A DNA stretch of 22,065 bases from Mnemiopsis leidyi. Lineage: Eukaryota; Ctenophora; Tentaculata; Lobata; Bolinopsidae. The notes beneath the pieces are model-generated. The model saw nothing but the letters and a program-made list of their open reading frames with translations, had not been told where the DNA came from and ran no database searches. Made by a program: the position numbers and the translations under genes. The stretch is taken from positions 106,968 through 129,032 of the forward strand of contig JH153031.1 of NCBI GenBank assembly GCA_000226015.1. Reading direction: 5' to 3'. This document shows positions 8,902 to 18,192 of the stretch, one piece after another (position 1 is the first letter of the stretch; each line of letters opens with the position of its first letter).

Positions 8902-10076
8902 ATGACTCCTTTTAACTACTCTGACACAAAGTATGGGATACACAGTACAACAGAAAGATACGCCTGGTCCGCATACTTTCTCTTCGCGCTCCTTTCTTCT
9001 CTTATCGGAGATACCTTGATCCTCGCCGCCTCCTCTCAACGTTCGGCTTTCAAAGTAAACAAACTGATAGTCCGCGTTATCCAACACATAGCAGTTTCAG
9101 ATATAGCCAGCGCCGTGACAACCGTCCTCCCAGCTCTAGTTTCCATGGTAACCAACTCCTGGGTCCTAGGAGAACCCCTGTGTCTCATCACCGCATACAC
9201 GGGGTACATTACCTACCAGGCTGGTACATATCTGATAGCAGTGCTGACCACCATCAAGTTTCTCATACTGAAGTACCCAGTTCGAGCAGCAACTTGGACT
9301 ACCAAGAGGGCACAACAAATCTGCTCCCTCACCTGGGCCAGCTCGTTCATAGTGGTGTTTCTTCAGATGGTGATGAAGAAGGGTGACGAGTATTTTGATT
9401 ACAGACGATACGGGTGCAGCAGGGGCTCGATCACAGGACCTTGGAAGAAAGCAGTAGCAATCACCGCCTCAATCTTCGCGTTTACACCCAACGTTATAAT
9501 AGTAGTTATCACAGTTCCCACCCTTAGATTTGTGATGGAAGCTAGAAGATCTGCTAGGAGGGTACACGGACACGTACCTCGTCAGGGGGCTGTAACTGTT
9601 GTCCTGACAGCTCTCATCTACTGCATCTCCATAGTTCCCATCTCTGTCTACCAGATTGTAACTGTGTTCATTAAGGAGGACGGCGGCTCTCACGTGGAGT
9701 ATTATAGGATGGGCTGCTTCTTCTTGATGATTAACATCATGGCTAATTTCTACATCTACACCCTTACTATCAAAACTTTTCGTAGATATATCCTGGTTAG
9801 AGTTCGACTTATGACAAAGTGCTTCAGTGTGTCAAACAAGACGTCTCCGGCAGGTTTGTTTCTTGTAGCAAAAACTTTTTGCCTATTTATGTAGAAATTT
9901 GGTAGCATAGACTTAAAGGATATTCGTGTACAAGAGTTTATCAACATTAATAAAGATAACTGAAAAAATAGCGGTAAGCAAATAAGCAATACCAAAATGT
10001 TTTAGGGGATGACCTGAAGGGAAACGGTGTTGATAAGAGTACTTCGCAGACAGTAAATAACGACACCTCACTTTGA
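8902..10076 (+). CDS. Receptor A: class A GPCR with spliced C-terminal tail
   Basis: Proposed exons are 8902-9853 and 10006-10076, giving 340 residues. Helices lie near 20-44, 56-84, 94-118, 139-157, 184-209, 230-256 and 268-291. N5 (NYS) is a glycosylation site. The ECL1 motif WVLG (87-90) and the C94-C172 pair support the class. Departures from consensus are D37 in place of Asn1.50 (GD), IKF (118-120) for DRY, CISIVP (241-246) for CWxP, and NFYIY (282-286) for NPxxY. D67 in TM2 is kept. The single-ORF reading to 9894 ends LFLVAKTFCLFM, odd for a cytosolic tail. Splicing at GGCAG|GTTTGT to TGTTTTAG|GGGATG instead gives a polar tail ending NNDTSL, a class I PDZ-ligand pattern. The intron (152 bases, phase 1) matches the one in receptor C. 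Ligand unknown. Receptor C is its closest relative here. Confidence 0.9.
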
Positions 10077-10373
10077 ACTAAAAGATGAAAGAATGAGCCA
10101 GCCTTCATAGAAGTGGACTTAAGTTAGTTAGTTGATAACTGTAGCCAGAGTAAAAAATATCAAGACAGACAGAACATTGTAAACGCGTTTCTATAATTTT
10201 TATATTTCTTTTTGTGTCAATAATAATCTTCTACAATGATTATCCACTATAGTACTATTGAGAAAAATGTGACCTCAAAAATTATCGCGTTTTTAACCTA
10301 AAAAATATCGACTTCTTAACTTAACTTTTTTATCATAGATGACCGAACATTAAACAGACAAGGACAATTTACA
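10071..10373 (+). repeat. Copy 1 of a 300-bp direct repeat (3' end of receptor A)
   Basis: It starts at the final codons of receptor A (CTTTGA) and covers its 3' UTR. The partner is 10941-11240. By eye the two differ at about ten positions, including small indels. No canonical AATAAA was seen in this segment. Confidence 0.9.
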
Positions 10374-10921
10374 ACAAGAATTGCGGCCGCTTTCATTGTG
10401 TCAGGCGACCGCTGAATTTCCCGTATTTTGCCGTCGCTTATTGTCATTAAACCTCTAGGAATGAGGAATCAAAATACGCAACCTCGTACCAGACGTAATT
10501 TCGGTTAGTTGTTCTGCACGTGTAAAATCAGACGCGCGAATTCACGCAGCCGTTCGATGCAGCCACGATTGAAAAATTGCACGCGCAAAGTTTAGACACA
10601 ATTGCGCGTTCTTTTCATCGTTTATTTCAAATATCTTAACTCAGCTCTGTATGACGTCGTTATTGTATTAGTTGTATTGTATGTGCTGCCGCCTGCCTTC
10701 ATCATTTATTCATGCTGCGTTGTGTTTATGCTTCTGGCGTGAATTAGTCGTTAAACTAGGATTTGGTCGGAGCTGAGATTAAAATAGTGCTCATATATTT
10801 ATTTCTCTCTGTCATTCGACAAATTACTCAATAAAACGTAAGTTTGAAAGAATTTTTGATTGTACTTTACTTTTACTTTTTTGTTTTCCCTGTTTGATCG
10901 TACATCTTGTTGTAGTTGTTG
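10374..10921. other. CpG-rich, promoter-like or inserted segment beside the gap
   Basis: It is present after copy 1 of the repeat but not after copy 2. The first 250 bases carry roughly two dozen CpG (GCGGCCGC, GACGCGCG, CACGCGC), far above the flanks. There is a CACGTG (10517-10522) and a CRE-like TGACGTC near 10650. Later come a TATA-like CATATATTTATT and, near 10839-10850, AATAAAAC|GTAAGT, which looks like a splice donor. It could be a promoter with a non-coding first exon reading right, or part of an inserted element such as an LTR. No TG..CA ends or coding domain could be shown. Confidence 0.4.
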
Positions 10922-10932
10922 NNNNNNNNNNN
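10922..10932. other. Assembly gap, 11 N
   Basis: A run of 11 N. The sequence to its right starts inside a near copy of the receptor A 3' end, so the gap joins overlapping or duplicated sequence and its true size is unknown. Confidence 0.98.
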
Positions 10933-10940
10933 ATACCCTA

Positions 10941-11240
10941 CTTTGAACTAAAAGATGGAAGAACGAGCCAGCCTTCATAGAAGTGGAATTAAGTTAGTTA
11001 GTCGATAACTGCAGCCAGAGTAAAAATATCAAGACAGACAGAACATTGTAAACGCGTTTCTATAATTTTTATATTTCTTTTTGTCTCAATAATAATCTTC
11101 TACAATGATTATCCACTATAGTACTATTGAGAAAAATGTGACCTCAAAAATTATCGCGTTTTCAACCTAATATAAAAAATATCGACTTAACTTTTTTATC
11201 ATAGCATGACCGAACATTAAACAGACAAGGACAATTTACA
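10941..11240 (+). repeat. Copy 2 of the 300-bp direct repeat
   Basis: Near-identical to 10071-10373. The eight bases just before it (ATACCCTA) align, with changes, to the receptor A codons before the stop (ACACCTCA), so homology continues into coding sequence at the gap edge. It ends where the two copies part: ACAACAAG after copy 1, ACAAAAATT after copy 2. Confidence 0.9.
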
Positions 11241-11316
11241 AAAATTACAGAATTAGTTTTGATCAGGTAAGGCAGAGTTGAGAGTAAGTCCTTACGCCTA
11301 TATAATAAATAGTTTC

Positions 11317-12895
11317 TTACTCTTGTTTTCCAGAGCGGCTGGTCGATCTGGCTCTACTTGGACATCTAGAAGTTCCAATCCTGCTCCTTCTCTGTCCAGC
11401 TGCTTCTTCCACATCATCAACAGTCTTGCTCCTTTCGATTGTGTTACTCCTTTCCACAGTCTTGCTTATTTTGGGTGTTTTACTTCTTTCCACAGTCTTG
11501 CTCCTTTCGAGTTTTCTACTCTTCTCCGAACTGCCCGTCCTGTTTGACTTACTTTTCTTTTTAATCCCTCCTGCAATTCTTAACACGATATGTGAGAAAG
11601 CACAAATCCAAAAAAACGTGTCATAATCCCTTATACAACGTTCGGTAATTAAGTTGAAAAAAGTACAAATTTAAGACATTCTTTCAAGGTTAACAAATCT
11701 CAAATAGTATTCTTCACTATAGAATGTAACGTTAAATTATCGTCAGGGTTAAAAATTTGTAAAAAAACTAACCTACAACTAATAGAAGGGAGCACCAGAT
11801 AAGATCTGGTCGAGTGCTTTGTACTTCCTCCAGCCCCACCATAATTTTTGTTACTTTCCAGAACCTTAATCTTCGGCAGAGTGGAACAATTCAAATTGGA
11901 AGGTATGGCTTGTACATGGTGGAATCCAAGAGAGTCTGTCAAGGAGGACAACATCGTTGCAAATGTTTTTGAAATTGATTTGATCGGATTGGTTGATTTT
12001 ATTTCGTCTTTAAAGATGGTGTTACGAATTCATCCCAGTTTCAAAGATGCCACCTAAGGATAAAAAACATCTAAAAAACTGCAAATCGGTATTATTTGAT
12101 TATGTTATGCTAGATGCTATCACTTCAAATAGCATTACGAGGCATCAAATTTCGGTACTAACTACAAGGCCGCATATCAAATATAGACTTAATCACATAT
12201 GAGGCGGCAAATGCGTTTTTAAGAAAAAAAATTATGGTTTGTAACGCAATGAAAAACGGCCACGATTCGAGGTTGCAAACCCTTGAAAAAGCAATTAAAT
12301 TTACAGAGTGATACAGACTATAAAAGAACAGTTTCTAGATCATCACGGTTGAGTGGACGACCGTAGACCAACTGTTTATACACAAGACCTATATCTAACT
12401 TTAAACAAAGCGACAGAGTGATGGAAAAGAATATTTTACAGTACAACGGAAACAATGATAGTTGATACAGACATTACGATTGACATGTAGCACTTAGTAA
12501 ACATGTCGTGGAGTAAACCGTATCCCATTAGCAGCACAAAACAGGTGCGACACCTGGAATAGTTTGAGTCCTTGCACCGGCCATGTGGAACTGGATATAG
12601 AGTACACGTGATAAATATAGAATATAATATGTGTAATTAGTTTGTTTACATTTGTTAAAGTACTGCCAGGAATTTTAGAGAATTGAGATTTAAAGATACT
12701 CAGCTATCTATTTTTGTAGATACTTACCTTTTTGAAGACGTGCGTATTTGAGATGTTTACGTTTGAAAAGGAACTGAGTGCCCTAAAATTAACACTTTCC
12801 TTAACTAAATCGCACAAGACCATCCCTACAAACTGTGTGGAATAACGATCAATGTAGATGCTCTCAGAGATATCAACCAAAAGAAAATGTTTCAT
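11317..12895 (-). CDS. Three-exon gene with ERSKTV repeats and one in-frame TGA
   Basis: Exon 1 is 12895-12728 (56 codons; an in-frame TGA lies three codons upstream) ending at a perfect donor AAG|GTAAGT. Exon 2 is 12053-11773 after ATCCTTAG. Exon 3 is 11578-11317. Phases 0 and 2 agree, and the joined frame has 236 codons. Codon 64, the eighth of exon 2, is TGA (12032-12030). The product would have an N-terminal part containing HFLLVDISESIYIDRY, a middle part with KSISKTFATMLSSLTDSLGF, and a very basic C-terminus with five ERSKTV-type hexapeptides and a Ser/Arg-rich end. The TGA may be a CGA-to-TGA mutation, a base error, a pseudogene mark, or a sign that a separate gene starts at ATG 11954. 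Exon 3 may end at TAA 11319-11317 or at the overlapping donor A|GTAAGA. No domain is recognised. Confidence 0.45.
11420..11509 (-). repeat. 18-bp coding repeat, five copies
   Basis: Five 18-base units of the GAAAGGAGCAAGACTGTG type encode the hexapeptides ERSKTV, ERSKTP, KISKTV, ERSNTI and ERSKTV in exon 3 of the minus-strand gene. Most changes keep the basic and Ser/Thr pattern, which supports this strand and frame. Confidence 0.8.
12054..12727. other. Proposed intron 1 of the ERSKTV gene
   Basis: Between donor GTAAGT and acceptor TTTTTTATCCTTAG of the minus-strand gene. AT-rich, with no other feature recognised. Confidence 0.4.
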
Positions 12896-14099
12896 CGTCA
12901 CCAAGTCTCAATTAACAAACCTCAATTAACAAGCCTCAGTTTAATCTTTTGTTCAATTTGTTATATAGTACCTTGTCAACGCTAATTCAAGAGCCTATGA
13001 TCTTTGACCATAAAAGCATAAACAATTTCAAGCTCTATCAGAAACAAATCACCCAAAAAAACAGTAATTTTCGAGAATTTATAGCACTTAAAACTGTAAC
13101 AAGTATATTTTTCATCCTTTTGCTTTTATGCCCTAGGGCAAAGGGGAAAGGAATGGTTTAAAGAGGTCTGATTTTATGTTGGGGTATCTAAGAAGTTAAA
13201 GTAGGTAAGTCGATTTATCGGCGGCGTCCGATGACCGGAAGGTCCACATATCTGCGCTATCATATTCAATACTTATGTTATAGAATGTAATTTAATCTTT
13301 AACGAAAAGATTACAATTAACGCAGGTTAAATCCTGGTCATCGATGTTCGTGGTCCTAGCATTAAGCTGAGTAATGAGAGTAGAGAAGTACCATGAAACT
13401 GAGAGCGACATTGCGGTAACCTTAGCAAGAATAGCCCGATTGTTCATGAGTCTTAATATAACTTATAAATTCTAATTTCTGAATCTATTAAGCCTGACCG
13501 TCACTAGCTTTAGAACATTTGTTTAGTCTAGATTTAAGCTGATTTTCGAAAATTCACTCACTCATTTATCAGAAGTAAGAAAGTTAAAGAGTTTTTGAAA
13601 CTTACACTAGATTAGTTAATAAAACATAAATGTATGATATTAGCTGTAAATTATTGTGTCGAAAGCACGGAGATCAGAGTAGAGCGTCGACACTAACAGC
13701 CATGGCGTAACATGCAGTGAAATCGGGCTACTATTCGCCAATCGCTAGAGGTATGACTTTTGATTACTATGATCTATAATTTGCTATAATTGCACAACAA
13801 GCTGGGAAGAAAACGTATACAAAAACAAAAAAAGTAAATCAGTGGAAATGCCTCAATGTAACACATTGGAGCAAAATCATGTGAGTATGCCAATGTGTCA
13901 GTTAGTTTTGATAAAGAACAGATCAACATATTGCGATAAAATGAAAATTTACGACAAAATCTTATCGCCAAAATTCCTAAAAAATATAAATTGTTAATTG
14001 ATAACAATTTATCTATAAATAAATAGAATGCAAGCTGATGCAGACAGACAGCACGCTCTCTTGAGGAACCCATCAAAAAGAAAGAATTGTAAAAAAGCT
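12896..14099. other. AT-rich intergenic DNA
   Basis: Presumably includes the promoter of the minus-strand gene starting at 12895. A CCAATC (about 13739-13744) is the only promoter-like word noted. Open frames at 12949-13161 (+) and 13774-14076 (-) have AT-driven composition and are not accepted. Confidence 0.5.
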
Positions 14100-14239
14100 T
14101 TACTTGTGAAGTACTTCTTCACTGCATTGATGACCACACTTAACTCTTGACTCTAGTTCCTTGGCAGTTCGCATTTTGAGGCTCTCATGCAACGGATACC
14201 ACAGACTCACAGCTTCAGAGACTTCAGCTTCATAAAGAG
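14100..14239 (-). CDS. Possible terminal exon, unknown product
   Basis: After an acceptor (TTTGTATGAG at 14249-14240) a frame of 45 codons runs to TAA. An in-frame TGA sits right across the acceptor, as expected for a real exon edge. The peptide begins LYEAEVSEAVSLWYPLHE and contains KELESRVKCGHQC, with a charge and residue mix typical of coding DNA in an AT-rich setting. It needs one carried base. No upstream exon was identified with confidence. Confidence 0.35.
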
Positions 14240-15248
14240 CTCATACAAATGAGATACAATTATCGAAATTAGGCGAGGGGCGTCAACGTTGTGGAATTAT
14301 CTTCCATTATTATGAGTGGAGTAATTTTCATATAATTTAGACAGCCATTTTATTTATTGGAATACGTTTAATGATCATTAATGATTATTATGTTTTATAT
14401 GCTGGTGAATTCAGAATTTGCAAGCCGTTTGAAATGTACCAGCAATTGTCAAAGCATAGCTATTCAAACGATTCAGCTTGCCAAGAACAGAATAGTCTGG
14501 AGATCTGAATACAACTTTTATTGTCACATGGGGAACAGATCGAAATAGCCATTTTTGAGTAGGGACAGGGCATGGTCACAGTCTTATCGGGTTTCTGAGA
14601 GGCCGTTGAAAAAAAATCACAATGTACAATAATTGTCATAGGAAGAGTCTTTCCCACCCCTTTTTAGATTCGTAAAATAATTTCAACAATTATGTAGTTC
14701 TTCTGTATTTGTGTTTGTAGCAATATGAAACGACTTTCGTATCTGGAAGTTAAGTTGAGGCAATTTTTTCATTTTTGACAAGAGACACCGTGTTGATCAT
14801 TTGTCGGAATGATTCCTAGACAATGTGTGGTAGAAAATTATACAAAGTAAACTTCCACGCATCCAACATATACACTTTTGGAACACTGCGGCACTGCGCA
14901 ACGTGACAGGGATGTGAATTGCCTTTTCTCCAATGTTATAAAACCATAATGCTGGTAGATTGAATATCTAATAATTCTATTGTTCCATTGTTACAAGATC
15001 TACGCAATCACACTAGCAGTCCTAATTCTAATCAGACTGATAAAGAAATCCTTCCACTTCAATCTGTCTTCTGAGCAGCAAAGTGTTTGCTTGTTGAGCA
15101 GCCGGGAAGTAAAAAGGTAAAAAGGAGGTTGAAGTAACACTTCTGAGAGAAGCAGATAAAAAATCAATGTTACTAAAACTGTGCTGCTGTAAATTATGTT
15201 GTGTTCCATCGTGCCTGCCGTTCAGTGTTAGACAAAATACCGATCAGA
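14240..15248. other. Region upstream of receptor C
   Basis: It contains several short open frames on both strands: 14594-14460 minus, cysteine-rich after a good acceptor, and overlapping opposite frames at 14960-15209. None could be tied to a phase-matched partner. TTCAG just after 15227 is a possible acceptor for a 5' UTR exon of receptor C. Confidence 0.4.
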
Positions 15249-16381
15249 ATGACACTTTTCGACATCGAGTTCAGCAACAAAACTAGATATGGTATAAGAG
15301 GAAACGCTCTAAGGTACACTTGGGCAGGATATTATCTTTTTGTCATCCTTTCGTCTACTATTGGGGACACGACCATTCTTGTTGCATCCATCAAGTACAA
15401 GGCAATTAAACTTCACAAAGTTATCGTGACTGTAATCCAACACATAGCAGTTTGTGATTTGATGGTGGTCATTACAGACGTCTTACCAAAATTCGCAACA
15501 TTAGTTGCTAATCGTTGGGTTCTTGGACAATCTGTTTGCTCTGCACTTCCTTACCCAAGTTATTACGTCAGCCCAGCGAGCATTCTTCTCATCTGCGCCA
15601 TGACCACTTGTAAGCTACTCCTTGTAAAATATCCACTCAGATTTGGAACAACGTCCTCAAAGAAAGCTCACATGCTCTGTGCAGCATGTTGGGGGATACC
15701 ATTAATAGCACCAGTAACAATGTTGCTGGTAGATTGGAATGATGTCCAGTTCTCATACGTTTCCTATACATGTGCGTATGGTTTCTCTTTAGACATCTGG
15801 ACAGAATATCTGTTCCCTTTGGCCGCATTTTTTATGTCTGCCCCAATTCTTCTGGTAGTCGCTACATCAGCAAGCTTGTTGATAAAAGCAAAACAAATAG
15901 CAGCTACGAAAAGGGAAAGTTTGAAGAGGCAAGGTATAATGACAACAGTACTAACAGCAACAGTATTCTGTGTTTCGTGGTTACCTATCGTAGGGAGACT
16001 GATGTTTGGTCAAAACGTTCTCTTCGAAAGGATGGTCTTGTCGTTCATGTTCTTAAACACCATTTCTAATTTCTACATCTACTGTCTGACCCTCACCAGC
16101 TTTAGAAATTTTGTCTGGTTTAGATTGCAGAGACTCTTCCGAACATTCTCTGGTTACTCTTACAAAGGTTTCAGAGATTTATTAAAATCTAATTCAGTCG
16201 CAAATAACTTACTTTTTTTTAAATTAATCCTGAAGTACCAATTTTTATCGAGTTGAAATAAATGCATTTGACAGCAGTGATTATATTTTCAGGTCAAACC
16301 CGGGGGCCATTGGGAGGGATTAATGAGAGAGAATTGGAGGGAGAACAAGAAATATTAGAGTTACACAGTATTAACTTATAA
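15249..16381 (+). CDS. Receptor C: class A GPCR with spliced C-terminal tail
   Basis: Proposed exons are 15249-16167 and 16293-16381, giving 335 residues. Helices lie near 23-47, 58-87, 97-121, 141-160, 187-212, 230-254 and 262-285. N10 (NKT) is a glycosylation site. IGD (38-40) replaces GN1.50, D70 in TM2 is kept, and WVLG (90-93) and C97-C175 are present. DRY is replaced by CKL (121-123). TM6 has CVSWLP (241-246) and TM7 NFYIY (274-278). ATG 15249 is the first in frame. Without splicing the frame stops at 16256, directly before AATAAA, with a tail ending KYQFLSS. Splicing AAAG|GTTTCA to ATTTTCAG|GTCAAA gives an acidic tail, GGINERELEGEQEILELH near 313-330, ending SINL. The donor is weak, but the 125-base phase-1 intron matches receptor A. 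Long identity with A through TM1-TM3 (VIQHIAV, for example) shows recent common origin. Confidence 0.9.
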
Positions 16382-16514
16382 TTCATTTTATGGTTTGATT
16401 TATTATAAAACAGATGGTTGTATTCTCACTAAACTTAATAGCATGATGATGATTTATGCATTTTACACTCCATAAGCTTTGCATATTGATATTGCATCAA
16501 TTGATTTCCGGTAC

Positions 16515-16520
16515 AATAAA
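16515..16520 (+). terminator. Poly(A) signal for receptor C
   Basis: AATAAA, 134 bases after the stop of the spliced form. A second AATAAA at 16257-16262 touches the stop of the unspliced reading and would serve an intron-retaining short form. Confidence 0.4.
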
Positions 16521-17715
16521 TAAACGATAAAACGTTTGGCAGTAGTGCTCTTTTTCGTTTTTGTATTCATAATTATGATGGTCAATCTGTAAAATTGGAA
16601 CTAAATCATTTGCAAATAAAAAGTTTATACAAAATTAATCAGTGAAAAGAAACGGAGTGAAGAACAAATTACGAAATAGCAACACAACAATTAATATTCT
16701 GTATCGTTTTACATTGCATGTAGAGTTAGATTTCGAACTAATGCCACTTAAGTTTCCATAGCAAAACCAATTTCGTAATCACACCTTGCACTTTAATGCA
16801 ACGAACTTATTATAAAATGATCTGAGCTGTCCAATGATTTTAATAAGTTACACTTTTATCGGTACAAATACGTTTCACTGTTTCAGAATGGTTCATGATG
16901 TACTGAGGCAAGCGAAACTGCAAGTTTGAATAATTCATCCGCATTCACGAATCTCAAGTAAGCAAGTAGCGTGAATTGTAAAGGCATCATTGTCAAATGT
17001 CATTAGAAGATTGGGCAAACCGCTAATGGCCATACTGGAATCCTAAATTTTAGAATATAAAAGCTGTATTATAACTGTTCACCGGCACATGTGCACTAAT
17101 TGTGAGCCTCATTATTTCATTCACACCAACAAGACGCTTTCTATCGTTACTGTCTCGACAAGTTGTGTTAAAAAGCTGAGTTCAATTTTAGAATGTAGTC
17201 AAAATATTCAAAATCCCAGCAAAATAAATGATTAATTTCACCAACTTCATGACATACAAGTAGAATATGATAAATTAATCAGGGCACGATAGGGGAAGGC
17301 AGAAAATTCTGCAAAATGCTTTTAACATCTAAATACAAACGAAAATAAGTATAACAATATAACACTAACAGCGTTACAGCGATTTATCAAGAAAAGTTCA
17401 CGTGAATGAACAATACAAATTCACGTGAATTTTACACAGACGTTTTAACTTTTGCTGTAAAATTAAGAAATATTAAGGTGTGATGATATAACCGGAGATA
17501 AACTATCTAAATTTATAGCTATATTTACAACAGGGGCTCTCTAAAGCTCTCAGACTCTATGTATGGGTATCCGTAAGTATCAGCATGAAAGACGGCTTAG
17601 AGTAAAAACTAACATCTAGTTTTATCATTCTAGTATTTGCTTGAAACAGAAATCACGGATGAATGAAAATAGGGTGCACGATAATTGACGTGGTCAGTTT
17701 ATAACAATCTATAAC
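16521..17715. other. AT-rich intergenic DNA
   Basis: No supported exon on either strand. Two CACGTG palindromes near 17400 are listed separately. TTTATAAC at 17698-17705, ten bases before the ATG at 17716, is TATA-like but too close to that ATG to serve as its usual TATA box. Confidence 0.45.
17397..17432. promoter_or_regulatory. Paired TTCACGTGAA palindromes
   Basis: TTCACGTGAA (17397-17406) and AAATTCACGTGAATTT (17417-17432) are perfect palindromes of 10 and 16 bases with centres 23 bases apart, about two helical turns. They lie about 300 bases upstream of the plus-strand gene at 17716. A bHLH-zip site is inferred. Confidence 0.45.
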
Positions 17716-18172
17716 ATGAAATCACTATTGAGACATCGAGCATATTTACCAGTTCTGTTTAACTACGAGCAGCGAAGCATGAGTTTCTACAATATTAGTG
17801 AGTCTTCGAGCGCCTATGTCCGGGCCGTTGCCAGACATAAACAAGATGTCCTGAATTGGGGATTAAATCGATACAATTTTCAATTTTTAAGCTCCTCGCA
17901 ATCATTAATGGCTACGATTGAACTTTTAAGGATCAAGTTGAAAGGTATGTAACGCCCAAATCCTGCTGTATGCTTTGTAAAGAAGTTCGGTGAAACGTTA
18001 CTCGTGAGGAACTGAGGTGTCGTGATACGTGAGGGCATTTCTTATGTTCTTGTTAAGTCGTATTTTATTGGTTGATCTATCTATAACAGTACATTACATC
18101 AAATCAGCGGACCCCTTCCCACAAGTAACGCTCAACATTATACCTGTTGAGTGGGACTGGACACCCTGCTGA
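17716..18172 (+). CDS. Two-exon gene for a 103-residue protein, unknown family
   Basis: Exon 1 (17716-17944) opens with ATG and encodes 76 residues including RAVARHKQDVLNWGLNRYNF, then a helical segment ending ATIELLRIKLK. It stops at a strong donor AAAG|GTATGT, one base carried. Exon 2 (18090-18172) follows CTATAACAG, needs one base, and gives HYIKSADPFPQVTLN and a C-terminal EWDWTPC before TGA. Exact phase agreement, a 145-base intron and protein-like composition in both parts support the model. Exon 1 does not look like AT-rich chance sequence. There is no signal peptide, membrane segment or recognised motif. It ends 20 bases before the stop of the minus-strand gene at 18193, so the two are tail to tail. 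Confidence 0.5.
18064..18069 (-). terminator. Poly(A) signal of the minus-strand 18193-19956 gene
   Basis: TTTATT reads AATAAA on the minus strand, about 125 bases past the TAG at 18195-18193. It lies inside the intron of the convergent plus-strand gene, so the two transcripts would overlap. Confidence 0.4.
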
Positions 18173-18192
18173 GAGGTCGGATAATCCCACTC

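Noticed and set aside
9854..9894. Unspliced end of receptor A (to 9894), and likewise receptor C to 16256
   Set aside because: Hydrophobic, AT-driven tails that begin at shared phase-1 donors; the spliced tails are better supported. They may exist as retained-intron forms.
10374..10921. LTR retroelement interpretation
   Set aside because: TATA-like and AATAAA words are present, but no TG..CA ends, target duplication, primer-binding site or coding domain could be shown.
12949..13161. Plus-strand ORF of 70 codons
   Set aside because: AT-driven composition and no phase-matched neighbours.
13774..14076. Minus-strand ORF of 100 codons, considered as a membrane protein fragment
   Set aside because: Hydrophobicity comes from T-rich codons; no receptor motif or helix spacing could be matched.
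14460..14594. Cysteine-rich minus-strand segment after a strong acceptor
   Set aside because: 44 codons with five Cys looked interesting, but no donor, start codon or matching phase with the 14239 exon was found.
14957..15209. Opposite open frames (minus from ATG 15209; plus with a hydrophobic stretch)
   Set aside because: Each is the mirror of the other; neither has a convincing acceptor-donor pair, and the minus frame joins 14239 only through a weak donor.
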